Assembly: GCF_006912135.1 (NCBI RefSeq)
Contig: NZ_VIRS01000002.1
Location: 124,001 to 188,000, forward strand
Direction of reading: 5' to 3'
Origin: Cryptosporangium phraense
GTDB taxonomy: Bacteria; Actinomycetota; Actinomycetes; Mycobacteriales; Cryptosporangiaceae
DNA: 64,000 nt
Shown here one piece after another: positions 30,815 to 40,768 of the stretch. Both the position numbers and the translations under genes were made by a program. The notes beneath the pieces are model-generated. The model had not been told where the DNA came from. It did not search any database and saw only the letters and a program-made list of their open reading frames with translations. The first letter of the stretch is position 1. The number at the start of each line of letters is the position of its first letter.

Positions 30815-31795
30815 ATGGGTGCCCTCGTGCTCTACCTGCTGGTGCTGGGGACGTCGTTCGTCGCCGGGCGTTGGGTGGTGCCACGGTGGCTCGTGGCCTC
30901 CTCGGCGCTCGGGGCGCTCGGGGTGCCGGTGGCGTTGTCGCTGGGTCGTCCCGCGCTGACGCCTCAGTTCGCGACCTCGTACCTGGTGTTCGTCGGGTTA
31001 CCGCTGGCGGCGGGCGCGTACCTGCGTCAGCACCGGCGGCTGCTGGCCGTGCTGACGGCCCGCAACGACGAGCTGGCCGGGCAGGAGCGGCTGCGCGAGC
31101 GGCTCCGGATCGCGCGGGACATGCACGACTCGCTCGGGCACCGGCTCGGGTTGGCGTCGATGCGGGCGGCCGCGATCGAGGTCAGCGACGCTCCGGCGGC
31201 GCACCGGGCGGCGGTCGCCGAGCTGGCCGGCTACGTGCGGGAGGCCGCGTCCGAGCTGCACGACGTCGTCGGGGCGCTGCGGGAAGGGCCCGGGCTGGAC
31301 GCGGTCGAGGCGCTGATCGCCGAACACCGGCGAGCCGGGGCCGACGTGACGCTGACGAGCCGGGGGACGCCGAGCGCCCTCGATCGGGGAGCCGAGCTGG
31401 CGGCGTACCGGGTGCTGGAGGAAGGACTCACCAACGCGGGCAAGCACGCCCCGGGCCGCCCGGTGCGCGTCACGCTCGACTGGGAGGCCGACACGCTCCT
31501 GGTGAGCCTGGAGAACCCCGCGCCGGCCGATGCCGGGCCGGGCGCCGCCGCCGGGCCGGGCCCGGGTCACGGGCTGGCCGGGCTGGCCGAGCGGGTCACC
31601 CAGGCCGGTGGCCTGCTCACGTCCCGGCGCGAGCCGGGAGCGTTCCGCTTGTCGGCGATGCTCCCGGCCGCGACGGCTCCCGGCCGGGCGAGCGGCGATG
31701 GGGTGTGGTCGGGGCGGAGCGTCGGGCTCGGGGCGTTGACCGCGGTCATCCTGTTCGGGGTGTTGCCCGTAGCGATGTTGCTCGGGGGTGGATGA
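30815..31795 (+). CDS. Sensor histidine kinase, NarL/DesK class
   Basis: The 326-residue protein has an N-terminal membrane part with two or three helices (about 1-70), then a HisKA_3 dimerisation domain with the phospho-acceptor His104 in RIARDMHDSLGHRLG. The HATPase domain follows, with EEGLTNAGKHA (N207) and the glycine loop GHGLAGLAERV. An extra C-terminal hydrophobic helix (about 302-322) is unusual. It is expected to phosphorylate the response regulator encoded 3 bp downstream and, by context, to control the divergent ABC exporter. Confidence 0.9.
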   Translation: MGALVLYLLVLGTSFVAGRWVVPRWLVASSALGALGVPVALSLGRPALTPQFATSYLVFVGLPLAAGAYLRQHRRLLAVLTARNDELAGQERLRERLRIARDMHDSLGHRLGLASMRAAAIEVSDAPAAHRAAVAELAGYVREAASELHDVVGALREGPGLDAVEALIAEHRRAGADVTLTSRGTPSALDRGAELAAYRVLEEGLTNAGKHAPGRPVRVTLDWEADTLLVSLENPAPADAGPGAAAGPGPGHGLAGLAERVTQAGGLLTSRREPGAFRLSAMLPAATAPGRASGDGVWSGRSVGLGALTAVILFGVLPVAMLLGGG

Positions 31796-31798
31796 GCG

Positions 31799-32455
31799 GT
31801 GATCCGGGTTCTGGTGGCGGACGACGAGCCGTTGATCCGGGCGGGCATCCGGGCCGTGCTGGAGTCGGACCCGCAGCTCACGGTGGTGGCCGAGGTGGCG
31901 GACGGGCGGTCCGCGGTCGAGCGCGCCACCGCGCCGGGCGTCGACGTGGTGCTCGTCGACATCCGGATGCCGCTGCTCGACGGGCTGGGCGTCGTCGAGG
32001 AGGTGCACCGGCGGAACCCCGCGCTGCCGGTCGTCGTCCTCACGTCGTTCGGCGCGGAGCCGAACGTCCTCCGGGCCGTGCAGCACCGGGCGGCCGGGTT
32101 CGTGCTCAAGAACTGCGCACCGGCCGAGCTGATCGGCGCGGTCCGGGCCGCGCACGCGGGCGACGCCTACCTGTCGCCCGCCGTCGCCCGGATCGTCCTC
32201 GGGATGGTCGCGCCCGGCGACGCGGAGCGCCGCCGGACCGCCGGAGCCCGGCTGGCCGCGCTGAGCGACCGCGAGCGGGACGTGGCCGACCTGGTGGCCG
32301 AGGGCCTCTCGAACGCGGCCATCGGCAGCCGGCTACGGATGACCGAGCCGACGATCAAGACCTACGTCAGCCGGATCCTCACCAAGCTGGGCTGCGAGAA
32401 CCGGGTCCAGGTGGCGCTGCTGGTCACTTCCGCTTGTCGAGGGCGTCGATCGTGA
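31799..32455 (+). CDS. Response regulator, NarL/LuxR family
   Basis: The 218-residue product has a receiver domain (1-~120) with the phospho-acceptor Asp54 in VLVDIRMPLLDG and the conserved Lys in VLKNCAPAEL. A LuxR-type helix-turn-helix follows (about 152-210) with LSDRERDVADLVAEGLSNAAI and TIKTYVSRILTKLG. The start is GTG at 31799, 3 bp after the kinase. Its 3' end overlaps the convergent gene at 32424 by 32 bp. Confidence 0.92.
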   Translation: MIRVLVADDEPLIRAGIRAVLESDPQLTVVAEVADGRSAVERATAPGVDVVLVDIRMPLLDGLGVVEEVHRRNPALPVVVLTSFGAEPNVLRAVQHRAAGFVLKNCAPAELIGAVRAAHAGDAYLSPAVARIVLGMVAPGDAERRRTAGARLAALSDRERDVADLVAEGLSNAAIGSRLRMTEPTIKTYVSRILTKLGCENRVQVALLVTSACRGRRS

Positions 32456-34112
32456 AGTAGAGGAAGTCCTGGGCGCAGGTGTCGATGACCGGGTCCTTCT
32501 CGGCCTTCTTGCCCGACGTGTAGGCGCCGCTGGAGAACACCAGCCAGTGCCCGTACGCCTTGCGGTAGAACCACCAGTCTTTCTTGCCCGACTGACCCTC
32601 GGCTGCGACGTTGTGCCTGCGCGGGACGAAGCTGCCCGCGGTGCTGCCCTTGATCGCGGTCTCGGCCTGGGCCGCGGCGGCGGCGTCGGGGAAGTTCAGC
32701 GCTCCGAACGTCACCGCGCAGCTGGTCTTGGTGTTCACCGCGGTGACGCTCGTCACCTCGGAGCACTCCAGCTTCTTCACCAGCGCGACCGCGGCGCCGT
32801 CGACCGACGTGCCGCAGTTGGCGACCTTCTCCTGGCCGGTGCGGGTGTAGCTGCCGCTGGTGGGGAGCGTGTAGGTGGGCTGGCTGATCGCGGTGAGCGC
32901 GAGCGGGGTCGGGTCGGTCTCGCGGGAGGCGAGCTTGTCCGAGGCCCCGGTCGAGCTCGGGGCCGCGCTCGACGGCGCCGTGCTCGGGGTGGGGGCGCCG
33001 GTCGTCGCGGACGGCTTCGGCGCGGCCGCCTTGCCGGTCGAGTCGTCGCCCCGCAGGAAGAACCAGGCGCCGAGGCCGGCCAGGATCAACACCAGCACGA
33101 CCGCGCCGGCGATGAGCGCGATCAGCTTGCCGCGGCCGCCGGGCTCGTCGGGCGGGGGCTGGTTGAGCGGGCGGCGGGTCGGGGTGACCGCGGTGCGGTC
33201 GGCGGGTTCGGCGCGGGCCGGTAAACCGCCGCCGCCGTAGCCGTAACCGGCGCCGTAAGGGTCGCCGCTCGGGCCTTCGAGCGGCGGGTAGGCCGCCGGG
33301 GCACCGCTGGACGGAATGCCGCTGGCCGGCACGCCGCTGGCGGGCATTCCGCTCGCCGGGATGCCGCTGGCGGGGGCTCCGGGCGGAGGGCCGTACCGCT
33401 CCGGCTGCCGCTGGTACCCCGAGGGGCTCTCCTGATACCCGGAAGGGCCCTCCTGGTAGCCGGCGGGGTTGCCCTGGTAGCCGGCCGGGTCTTGATAGCC
33501 CTGCTGGTAACCCTGGTAACCCTGGTAGCCCTGCTGCTGGGGATCCTGGTAGCCCGGCTGCGGAGCCTGATAGTTCTGCTGGGCCTGATAGTTCTGCTGG
33601 CCGCCCTGGTAGCCCTCGTAGCCCGGGTAGCCGGACGGAGCTTCCTGGTAGCCGGACGGGCTTTCTTGATAGCCGCTCGGAGCGGCCTGGTAGCCGGACG
33701 GACCCTCGCGGTAGCCGGTGGGCCCGGGCTGCTGCTGATATCCCTGCTGGTTCCCGTACCCCTGCTGCTCGGGATAGCCCTGCTGCTGCTCGGGATAGCC
33801 CTGCTGGGTCTGGTCGGGGTACCCCTGGTATCCGTAGCCCGGTTGCTCGCTGTAACCCTGCTGGTCGGCCGGGTAGCCCTGGTACCCGCCCGACGGCGAC
33901 TCCTGATACCCCGGCTGCTGGGTACGCGACGGCTCGAACCAGCTCTGCTCGGCGTCCGCGCCGTAGGCATGCTGGTCGGGGTACCCCTGCTGGGGCGGGT
34001 AGCCGGGGTATTGCTGCTGCGCAGCAGCAGCGTCAGGGTCCGGCTCGTCGGCACCGGGCCGACGCGGAGGAGGGCTGTCCCAACCCGGTTGGCTCGGAGG
34101 CGGCGTAGTCAT
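32424..34112 (-). CDS. Tyr/Gln-rich single-pass membrane protein
   Basis: From ATG 34112 the product has 562 residues. Residues ~25-290 are very rich in Y, Q, G, P and S with repeats such as GYQ, QQGYP and SGYQESP. After a Pro-rich linker comes one membrane helix (about 333-356, LIALIAGAVVLVLILAG...), a Ser/Thr/Pro-rich stalk, and a C-terminal domain of about 160 residues outside the cell with two likely cysteine pairs. The frame runs on upstream, but the ATG with a TAGGCT box 7 nt before it fits better. The function is unknown. The topology resembles the protein at 49093-50151. Confidence 0.8.
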   Translation of the reverse strand: MTTPPPSQPGWDSPPPRRPGADEPDPDAAAAQQQYPGYPPQQGYPDQHAYGADAEQSWFEPSRTQQPGYQESPSGGYQGYPADQQGYSEQPGYGYQGYPDQTQQGYPEQQQGYPEQQGYGNQQGYQQQPGPTGYREGPSGYQAAPSGYQESPSGYQEAPSGYPGYEGYQGGQQNYQAQQNYQAPQPGYQDPQQQGYQGYQGYQQGYQDPAGYQGNPAGYQEGPSGYQESPSGYQRQPERYGPPPGAPASGIPASGMPASGVPASGIPSSGAPAAYPPLEGPSGDPYGAGYGYGGGGLPARAEPADRTAVTPTRRPLNQPPPDEPGGRGKLIALIAGAVVLVLILAGLGAWFFLRGDDSTGKAAAPKPSATTGAPTPSTAPSSAAPSSTGASDKLASRETDPTPLALTAISQPTYTLPTSGSYTRTGQEKVANCGTSVDGAAVALVKKLECSEVTSVTAVNTKTSCAVTFGALNFPDAAAAAQAETAIKGSTAGSFVPRRHNVAAEGQSGKKDWWFYRKAYGHWLVFSSGAYTSGKKAEKDPVIDTCAQDFLYFTIDALDKRK

Positions 34113-34119
34113 GGAGCCG

Positions 34120-34125
34120 AGCCTA
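34120..34125 (-). promoter_or_regulatory. -10 box of the Tyr/Gln-rich membrane protein, predicted leaderless start
   Basis: On the minus strand TAGGCT (34125-34120) is followed by 7 nt and then ATG 34112, with no ribosome site. Confidence 0.45.
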
Positions 34126-34219
34126 GCTACCCTGCGCAGCAACTGTGCGTCGCATCCACCGCCCTCTGGACTACTCTTAACTACCAGTGCGTGCCTCTGG
34201 CTCTCTCGGCACGCCGATT

Positions 34220-34249
34220 TTGACCATGCTCGAATTCGCCAGGTATCCT
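34220..34249 (+). promoter_or_regulatory. Strong candidate promoter of rplM-rpsI
   Basis: TTGACC (34220-34225) and TATCCT (34244-34249) are separated by 18 bp, a good match to the housekeeping consensus. The transcript would start near 34256, about 108 nt before rplM. Confidence 0.65.
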
Positions 34250-34363
34250 TGGCTGCTGTTGCGCGCTCCATCTGTTCGCGTGGGTAAAACACCCGAGCCG
34301 GCGCGCTCCACCGCCGGTGAGCGGCCAGCGGATCCGAGAGTACTGACGAGACAAGGTAGACCC

Positions 34364-34807
34364 GTGCGTACGTTTAGCCCGAAGGCCGGAGACGTCCAGC
34401 GTCAGTGGCACGTCATCGACGCAGAAGACGTCGTCCTCGGACGGCTCGCGACCCACGCAGCCCAGCTGCTGCGCGGCAAGCACAAGCCGATCTTCGCGCC
34501 CCACGTCGACACCGGTGACTTCGTCATCGTCGTCAACGCCTCCAAGGTCGCGCTGACCGGCAACAAGCGCGAGACGAAGGTCGCCTACCGGCACTCCGGT
34601 TACCCGGGCGGCCTCAAGCGCGTCGGTTACAACGAGCTGCTGGAGACGCGGCCGGAGCGGGCCATCGAGCTCGCCGTCCGCGGCATGCTGCCGAAGAACA
34701 AGCTCGGCCGCCAGCTGCTGAGCAAGCTCAAGGTCTACGCCGGCCCGGAGCACCCGCACAGCGCCCAGAAGCCGACGCCGTTCGAGATCACCCAGGTCGC
34801 CCAGTAG
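34364..34807 (+). CDS. rplM: 50S ribosomal protein L13
   Basis: L13 is an early-assembly 50S protein. The GTG at 34364 gives the standard 147 residues ([20 protein letters not shown]...), with [30 protein letters not shown] and MLPKNKLGR. An aaggtag ribosome site precedes it; upstream in-frame codons are not L13. It forms an operon with rpsI, 38 bp downstream. Confidence 0.97.
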   Translation: MRTFSPKAGDVQRQWHVIDAEDVVLGRLATHAAQLLRGKHKPIFAPHVDTGDFVIVVNASKVALTGNKRETKVAYRHSGYPGGLKRVGYNELLETRPERAIELAVRGMLPKNKLGRQLLSKLKVYAGPEHPHSAQKPTPFEITQVAQ

Positions 34808-34845
34808 TCCGCGACACCGCAGCCCAGCAGTAGGAGACTTTCAGC

Positions 34846-35253
34846 GTGACCATCCCTGTCGTCGCGGAGAAGCCGATCCAGACGGTCGGCCGCCGCAAGG
34901 AGGCCATCGTCCGGGTCCGCATCATCCCGGGCACCGGCCAGTTCAAGCTCAACGGCCGCACCCTCGAGGAGTACTTCCCGAACAAGGTGCACCAGCAGCT
35001 CATCCGTGAGCCGTTCGTCACCCTCGAGAAGAACGAGCAGTTCGACGTCGTCGCGAGCCTGCGCGGCGGGGGCATCACCGGCCAGGCCGGTGCGCTGCGT
35101 CTCGCGATCGCGCGTGCGCTCATCACCGTCGAGCCCGACGACCGCCCGGCCCTGAAGAAGGCCGGCTTCCTCACCCGTGACCCCCGGGTCAAGGAGCGGA
35201 AGAAGTACGGCCTGAAGAAGGCCCGCAAGGCGCCTCAGTACTCGAAGCGCTAA
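34846..35253 (+). CDS. rpsI: 30S ribosomal protein S9
   Basis: S9 has a long C-terminal tail that reaches the P-site tRNA. The 135-residue product contains [36 protein letters not shown] and the conserved end [12 protein letters not shown]. The start is GTG at 34846 with taggag upstream. It is followed by a strong terminator. Confidence 0.97.
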   Translation: MTIPVVAEKPIQTVGRRKEAIVRVRIIPGTGQFKLNGRTLEEYFPNKVHQQLIREPFVTLEKNEQFDVVASLRGGGITGQAGALRLAIARALITVEPDDRPALKKAGFLTRDPRVKERKKYGLKKARKAPQYSKR

Positions 35254-35273
35254 ATCTCAGCTCGGTATGTTGT

Positions 35274-35306
35274 ACCGGCCGGTGGCGGTCCTCGCCACCG
35301 GCCGGT
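35274..35306 (+). terminator. 14-bp hairpin terminator after rpsI
   Basis: Bases 35274-35287 are exactly complementary to 35293-35306 with a 5-nt loop, followed by the T-rich ctgtttcct. It ends the rplM-rpsI operon. Confidence 0.88.
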
Positions 35307-35337
35307 CTGTTTCCTACCCCGCGGAGTGGCGGAACTG

Positions 35338-36681
35338 ATGGGTCGTCTGTTCGGTACCGACGGAGTGCGAGGCCTCGCCAACGGCGACCTCACGCCGGAA
35401 CTCGCGATGGCGGTGGCCGTCGCGGCGGCGCACGTGCTGGCCGGGGTCGAGGGTCCGCGTCCGGTGGCGGTCGTGGGTCGTGACCCGCGGGTCAGCGGCG
35501 AGATGCTCGAGGCGGCGGTCTGCGCCGGTCTGGCGAGCGCGGGCGCGGACGTGACCAGAGTCGGCGTGCTGCCCACGCCGGCCGTCGCCCACCTCACCGC
35601 CGAGCTCAACGCGGATCTCGGGGTCATGCTGTCGGCCAGCCACAACCCGATGCCCGACAACGGCATCAAGCTCTTCGCGCGCGGCGGCCACAAGCTCCCC
35701 GACGAGATCGAGGACGCGATCGAGGAAGCGATCCGGCACAACGCGGCCCGCGAGTGGACGCGTCCGGCCGGCGCCGGCGTCGGACGCATCGGCGACTACA
35801 CCGCCGGCGGCGAGAAGTACGTCGAGCACCTGCTCAGCACGCTGCCCCACCGGCTCGACGGCATCAAGGTCGTCGTCGACTGCGCGAACGGTGCCGCGTC
35901 GACCGCCGCACCGGAGCTGTACCGGCAGGCCGGGGCCGAGGTCGTCGCGATCGCGGCCGAGCCCGACGGGCTCAACATCAACGAGGGCGTCGGCTCCACC
36001 CACCTCGACGTGGTCCGGGCCGCGGTGCTGGAGCACGGTGCCGACCTCGGGATCGCCCACGACGGCGATGCCGACCGCTGCCTCGCCGTGGACGCCGACG
36101 GCAACGACGTCGACGGTGACCAGATCATGGCCATCCTCGCGCTCGCGATGAAGGACGCGGGCACGCTGATCGACGACACGCTCGTCGTCACGGTGATGAG
36201 CAACCTGGGCCTGACGATCGCGATGAAGGACGCCGGCATCAACCTGGTCACGACCGGCGTCGGCGACCGGTACGTGCTCGAGGCGCTGCGGGCCCAGAAC
36301 CTGGCGCTGGGCGGCGAGCAGAGCGGGCACGTCGTGATGCCGGCCCACGCCACCACCGGCGACGGGCTGCTCACCGCGCTCCACCTGATGGCGCGCATGG
36401 CGTCCACCGGGAAGACGATCGCCGAGCTGGCGGGCGCGGTGACGCGTCTGCCGCAGGTGCTGATCAACGTCCGGGTGGCCGACAAGGCGGCGGTCGCCGA
36501 GGCCGAGTCGGTCGCGACCGCGGTCGCCGAGGCCGAGCGGGAGCTGGGCGGCACCGGCCGGGTGCTGCTCCGCCCGTCGGGAACCGAGCGGCTGATCCGG
36601 GTCATGGTCGAGGCGAAGAGCCAGGACGACGCCGAGGCGATCGCCCGCCGGATCGCGAAGGTAGTGGCCGACGTCGGTTAG
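35338..36681 (+). CDS. glmM: Phosphoglucosamine mutase
   Basis: GlmM converts glucosamine 6-phosphate to glucosamine 1-phosphate for UDP-GlcNAc and peptidoglycan synthesis. From ATG 35338 the product has 447 residues ([15 protein letters not shown]...). A GTG at 35326 would add four residues but lacks a ribosome site. The catalytic Ser101 is in SASHNP, the metal loop is DGDADR (242-247), the sugar loop GGEQSGH, and the phosphate loop [12 protein letters not shown]. It works one step after GlmS, encoded at 38130. Confidence 0.96.
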   Translation: MGRLFGTDGVRGLANGDLTPELAMAVAVAAAHVLAGVEGPRPVAVVGRDPRVSGEMLEAAVCAGLASAGADVTRVGVLPTPAVAHLTAELNADLGVMLSASHNPMPDNGIKLFARGGHKLPDEIEDAIEEAIRHNAAREWTRPAGAGVGRIGDYTAGGEKYVEHLLSTLPHRLDGIKVVVDCANGAASTAAPELYRQAGAEVVAIAAEPDGLNINEGVGSTHLDVVRAAVLEHGADLGIAHDGDADRCLAVDADGNDVDGDQIMAILALAMKDAGTLIDDTLVVTVMSNLGLTIAMKDAGINLVTTGVGDRYVLEALRAQNLALGGEQSGHVVMPAHATTGDGLLTALHLMARMASTGKTIAELAGAVTRLPQVLINVRVADKAAVAEAESVATAVAEAERELGGTGRVLLRPSGTERLIRVMVEAKSQDDAEAIARRIAKVVADVG

Positions 36682-36715
36682 AACCGCTGACCAGGGACTG
36701 ACCCGGCGCCTCACA

Positions 36716-38074
36716 GTGGCGCTGGTGGTGGCCTGTGTGGCCGCGGTCCCGGTCGCGGTGCTGGCCATCGTCGTCAAGCACGTCGGCGGTCCGGTGGGAC
36801 GGCTCGACCTCGCGGTCGCGCGCGGCCTCAACGGCTTCGCCGTCGACCACGCCTGGTTCGTCGACGTGCTCGACTGGATCTCGACGGCCGGGCATCCGGC
36901 GACGTTCCGGATCGGGGCGACGGTGGCGGCGCTCTGGCTGCTGTCGGTGGACCGTCCGCGGCTCGCGTTCTGGACCTTGATGACGACGTGGGGCGGCGCG
37001 CTGCTGGGCGTCGTCCTGAAAGTGGTCGTGACCAGGGCCAGACCGACGCTGCCGGACGCGGTGGCACACGCGGACGGCTATTCGTTCCCCTCGGGTCACG
37101 CGCTGGGCGCGTTCGTGGGCTGCGCGGTCCTGCTGTTGCTCTGGCTGGACCTGGCCCGGCCGAGCCGGGCCTGGATCGGCTGGGCCCTGGCCGGCCTCAC
37201 CACGCTGGCGGTCTGCTTCTCCCGGGTGGGGCTGGGCGTGCACTACCTGAGCGACGTCGTCGGCGGGTGCCTGGTCGGCCTGGGCTGGACCGCGGCGACG
37301 ACGATCGTCTTCCAGCTCTGGCGCCGGGACGCCGGACTGCCCGCGGTGGCCCTCTCGCGCGGGATCGAGCCCGAGCGCGAGGAGCCGGACGCCGACCCGC
37401 GCCCGCTGCCGCCGTGGTGGGGGAGCGTGGCCGAGACCGGCCGCTGGCTGCCGACGCTGGTGCCGTTCTGGATCGGTCTCGTGGCGATCACCGCCGGTAT
37501 CGGGTGGGTGGCGTCCCGGGCCGCGGACGACACCGGGCTGAACCGCTGGTTCGCCGACCACCGCACGCCGGTACTCGACGACCTGACCGCGTTCGGGACG
37601 CTGATCGGGGAGACCGGGACGGTCACCGTGATCACGATCGCGACCTGGCTGGCCGCCCGGCTGGTGTACCGGCGCTGGCTCGAGCCGACCGTGATGCTGT
37701 TCGCGGTGCTCGGTGAGGTCTGGGGCTTCGTGCTCGTCACCGCACTCGTCGATCGGCCTCGGCCGCCGGTGCCGCACCTCGACAACGCGCCCCCGACCAG
37801 CAGTTTCCCGTCCGGCCACACGGCCGCGACCGTCTGCTGCTACGGGGCCCTGGCGATCCTGCTGGGCGGCCGCCGGAAGGGGTGGTACCTGGCCGGCGTC
37901 GGGGTGCTGGCCGCGGTCGTCGGACTCTGCCGGGTCTACCGGGGGATGCATCATCCGACCGACGTGCTGGCCGGTGCGGCCTACGGAGCGGTGTGGCTGA
38001 CGATAGTGGTGGTGCTGATGTTGCAGAGATCACCGCTTACTGTCCGAAAGGTCAGGACTCGTCGCCGAACGTAG
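36716..38074 (+). CDS. Membrane phosphatase with two PAP2 domains
   Basis: The 452-residue protein has two complete PAP2-type membrane domains in one chain. Domain 1 (about 20-215) has KVVVTRARP, FPSGHALG and a SRVGLGVHYLSD segment with the catalytic His. A polar linker (about 215-240) follows. Domain 2 (about 245-440) has DRPRPPVP, FPSGHTAAT and CRVYRGMHHPTD, but the Lys expected seven residues before the first RP is replaced. PAP2 enzymes dephosphorylate lipid phosphates such as undecaprenyl pyrophosphate. The usual protein has a single domain of about 200-280 residues. The GTG at 36716 is the first possible start. Confidence 0.88.
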   Translation: MALVVACVAAVPVAVLAIVVKHVGGPVGRLDLAVARGLNGFAVDHAWFVDVLDWISTAGHPATFRIGATVAALWLLSVDRPRLAFWTLMTTWGGALLGVVLKVVVTRARPTLPDAVAHADGYSFPSGHALGAFVGCAVLLLLWLDLARPSRAWIGWALAGLTTLAVCFSRVGLGVHYLSDVVGGCLVGLGWTAATTIVFQLWRRDAGLPAVALSRGIEPEREEPDADPRPLPPWWGSVAETGRWLPTLVPFWIGLVAITAGIGWVASRAADDTGLNRWFADHRTPVLDDLTAFGTLIGETGTVTVITIATWLAARLVYRRWLEPTVMLFAVLGEVWGFVLVTALVDRPRPPVPHLDNAPPTSSFPSGHTAATVCCYGALAILLGGRRKGWYLAGVGVLAAVVGLCRVYRGMHHPTDVLAGAAYGAVWLTIVVVLMLQRSPLTVRKVRTRRRT

Positions 38075-38116
38075 CTCTGTGTCATCCCGGCGTAGGGGCG
38101 GCAGTAGTCACTTGGG

Positions 38117-38122
38117 TAACCT
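38117..38122 (+). promoter_or_regulatory. -10 box of glmS, predicted leaderless start
   Basis: TAACCT at 38117-38122 is followed by 7 nt and then ATG 38130, without a ribosome site. No clear -35 is visible. Confidence 0.4.
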
Positions 38123-38129
38123 CGGATCC

Positions 38130-40031
38130 ATGTGTGGAATCGTTGGCTACACCGGCCCGCGTCGTGCGGTCGACATCGTCGTGGAAGGTCTCCGGCGGCT
38201 CGAGTACCGGGGTTATGACTCCGCCGGTGTCGCGGTCGTGGACAACGGCCGCGTCGCGCTGGAGAAGAAGGCCGGCAAGCTGGCCAACCTGACGAGCGTG
38301 CTGGCCGAGCCGACGAGCACGGTCGGCGCGTCGGCCGCGACCACCGCGATCGGCCACACCCGCTGGGCGACGCACGGTGGGCCGACCGACCGCAACGCGC
38401 ACCCGCACCTGTCGGCCGACGGCAGCATCGCGGTGATCCACAACGGCATCATCGAGAACTTCGCGGTGCTCCGGGCCGAGCTCGAAGACCGGGGCGTGGA
38501 GTTCCGCTCCGACACCGACACCGAGACCGCGGCGCACCTGGTCGCCGAGGCGTACTGGTCGCTGGACGGCCAGAACTACGGCCACACCAGCACCGACGCC
38601 GGCCCGGGCCGGCTGGCCGAGGCCATGCGCATCGTCTGCCGTCGGCTGGAGGGCGCGTTCACGCTGCTCGTCGTCCACCGGGACGTGCCGGGCGTCGTCG
38701 TCGGCGCGCGCCGGAACTCGCCGATGGTGGCCGGCCGGGGGCAGGGCGAGAACTTCCTGGCGTCGGACGTCTCGGCGTTCATCGAGTACACCCGCGAGGC
38801 CGTCGAGCTCGGGCAGGACCAGGTCGTCGAGGTCACCGCGGACGACATCGTCGTCACGGACTTCGCCGGCGGGGCCGCCGAGGTGCGCGACTACCACGTC
38901 GACTGGGACGTCTCGGCCGCCGAGAAGGGCGGCTACGACTACTTCATGCTCAAGGAGATCGCCGAGCAGCCCCAGGCGATCGCCGACACGCTGCGCGGAC
39001 GCCTGACCGAGCACAACGAGATCGCGCTGGACGAGGTCCGCCTCACCGACCAGGACCTCCGCGACATCGACAAGATCTTCATCATCGGCTGCGGGACGTC
39101 GTACAACGCCGGCCTGGTCGGCAAGTACGCGATCGAGCACTGGACGCGGATCCCGGTCGAGGTCGAGCTGGCCAGCGAGTTCCGCTACCGCGACCCGGTG
39201 CTCGACCGGTCGACGCTGGTCATCGCGATCAGCCAGTCCGGCGAGACGATGGACACGATCATGGCGCTGCGCCACGCCAAGGAGCAGAAGGCGCGCGTAC
39301 TGGCCGTCTGCAACACGAACGGCTCGACGATCCCGCGCGAGTCCGACGGCGTCCTCTACACGCACGCCGGGCCGGAGATCGCGGTCGCGTCGACCAAGGC
39401 GTTCGTCACCCAGATCATCGCGGTCTACCTGGTCGGCCTGCACCTCGCGCAGATCCGCGGCATCAAGTACGCGGACGAGGTCGCGGCGATCGTCGACCAG
39501 CTCAAGGCGACGCCGGACGCGGTCGCCGAGGTGCTCACGACGATGGAGCCGGTGCGCAAGCTGGCCCGGGACCTGTCCGGGTCGCAGCAGGTGCTCTTCC
39601 TCGGCCGGCACGTCGGGTTCCCGGTGGCGCTCGAGGGTGCGCTGAAGCTCAAGGAGCTCGCGTACATGCACGCCGAGGGCTTCGCCGCCGGTGAGCTCAA
39701 GCACGGCCCGATCTCGCTGATCGACGACGGGGTGCCGGTCGTCATCACGGTGCCGTCGCCGCGTGGGCGCAGCCTGCTGCACGACAAGATCGTGTCGAAC
39801 ATCCAGGAAGTGCGGGCCCGGGGCGCGCGGACGATCGTCATCGCCGAGGAGGGCGACACCGCGGTCGAGCCGTACGCCGACCACATCGTCCGGGTACCGC
39901 GGACGACGACGCTGCTGGCGCCGCTGACGACGGTCGTGCCGCTGCAGGTGCTGGCCTGCGAGATCGCCGCAGCCCGGGGCAACGACGTCGACCAGCCCCG
40001 CAACCTGGCGAAGTCCGTCACGGTCGAGTAA
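38130..40031 (+). CDS. glmS: Glutamine-fructose-6-phosphate aminotransferase
   Basis: GlmS makes glucosamine 6-phosphate from fructose 6-phosphate and glutamine, the first step of UDP-GlcNAc synthesis. From ATG 38130 the product has 633 residues. Cys2 of MCGIVGYTG becomes the N-terminal nucleophile after Met removal, which fixes the start although the frame is open upstream. The glutaminase domain ([18 protein letters not shown]) is followed by two SIS sugar-isomerase domains ([37 protein letters not shown]) and ends LAKSVTVE. Its end overlaps the convergent SDR gene by 14 bp. Confidence 0.96.
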   Translation: MCGIVGYTGPRRAVDIVVEGLRRLEYRGYDSAGVAVVDNGRVALEKKAGKLANLTSVLAEPTSTVGASAATTAIGHTRWATHGGPTDRNAHPHLSADGSIAVIHNGIIENFAVLRAELEDRGVEFRSDTDTETAAHLVAEAYWSLDGQNYGHTSTDAGPGRLAEAMRIVCRRLEGAFTLLVVHRDVPGVVVGARRNSPMVAGRGQGENFLASDVSAFIEYTREAVELGQDQVVEVTADDIVVTDFAGGAAEVRDYHVDWDVSAAEKGGYDYFMLKEIAEQPQAIADTLRGRLTEHNEIALDEVRLTDQDLRDIDKIFIIGCGTSYNAGLVGKYAIEHWTRIPVEVELASEFRYRDPVLDRSTLVIAISQSGETMDTIMALRHAKEQKARVLAVCNTNGSTIPRESDGVLYTHAGPEIAVASTKAFVTQIIAVYLVGLHLAQIRGIKYADEVAAIVDQLKATPDAVAEVLTTMEPVRKLARDLSGSQQVLFLGRHVGFPVALEGALKLKELAYMHAEGFAAGELKHGPISLIDDGVPVVITVPSPRGRSLLHDKIVSNIQEVRARGARTIVIAEEGDTAVEPYADHIVRVPRTTTLLAPLTTVVPLQVLACEIAAARGNDVDQPRNLAKSVTVE

Positions 40032-40731
40032 GGCTGAATCCGCCGTCCGAGCTGATCACCTGGCCGGTCACCCAGCCCGCTTCCGGGCCGACCAGCCAGG
40101 CGATCAGGCGGGCGGCGTCCTCGGGCCGGCCGAAGCCCTCGGTCTCGGTGGTCCACCCGGTGTCGGTCGGACCGGGGTTGACGCAGTTGACGGTGGCGTG
40201 CGGCGCGAGCGCGGCGGCCAGGCTCAGCGTGATGCCGGCCAGCGCCGCCTTGCTCGATGCGTACGGGATCTCCAGCGGCATCGGCCCGTGTTGCTGCCCC
40301 GACGTCATCAGCACGACCCGTCCGTTCGCCGGCCCGGCGGCCGCGTACTCCCGGACGAGGAGCAGGGTGGCTCGGGTGTTCACCGCGTACGACAAGTCGA
40401 TCTCCTCGGCGGTGACCGCCGCGAACGGCTCCCACGGCACCGACCGGGCGTGGTTCGCGATCAGGATGTCGAGATGGCCGAACTGGTCGAGGGCCTCCTG
40501 CACCAGCGCACCCGGCGCGGCCGGATCGACGAAGTCGGCCCGCGCGGTGGCGACGCGGGCGCCGTCGACGGCTAGATCCATCGCCAGCCCGCGCAACTCG
40601 TCGGTCGGTTCCGAGCCGTGCAGCAGCACGGTCGCCCCGTCGGCGACCAGGCGGCGGGCGATCGCGGCGCCGATCCCGGCCCGGCGGCCGGCTCCGGTGA
40701 CCAGGGCGACTCGTCCACTCAGTGGGGCCAT
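40018..40731 (-). CDS. Short-chain dehydrogenase/reductase
   Basis: From ATG 40731 the product has 237 residues with a Rossmann fold: [18 protein letters not shown] cofactor loop near the N-terminus, NHARS in place of NNAG, a catalytic Ser in MTSGQQHG, and YASSK with the catalytic Tyr and Lys. It ends [14 protein letters not shown], the classical SDR C-terminus. The substrate cannot be told. The frame continues upstream through acpS and nnr sequence, which is shadow. It is divergent from acpS (37 bp apart). Confidence 0.9.
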   Translation of the reverse strand: MAPLSGRVALVTGAGRRAGIGAAIARRLVADGATVLLHGSEPTDELRGLAMDLAVDGARVATARADFVDPAAPGALVQEALDQFGHLDILIANHARSVPWEPFAAVTAEEIDLSYAVNTRATLLLVREYAAAGPANGRVVLMTSGQQHGPMPLEIPYASSKAALAGITLSLAAALAPHATVNCVNPGPTDTGWTTETEGFGRPEDAARLIAWLVGPEAGWVTGQVISSDGGFSLTRP

Positions 40732-40768
40732 GAACCCCACCGTGCCAGAGGCGTGCCAGGGTAGAGCG

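Noticed and set aside
35326-35337. GTG start of glmM four codons upstream
   Set aside because: GGAG lies only 1 nt before it, too close to serve as a ribosome site, and the conserved protein starts [12 protein letters not shown] at 35338.
38082-39884. 600-codon minus-strand frame opposite glmS
   Set aside because: glmS is complete and conserved on the plus strand; this frame shows no domain and has shadow composition.
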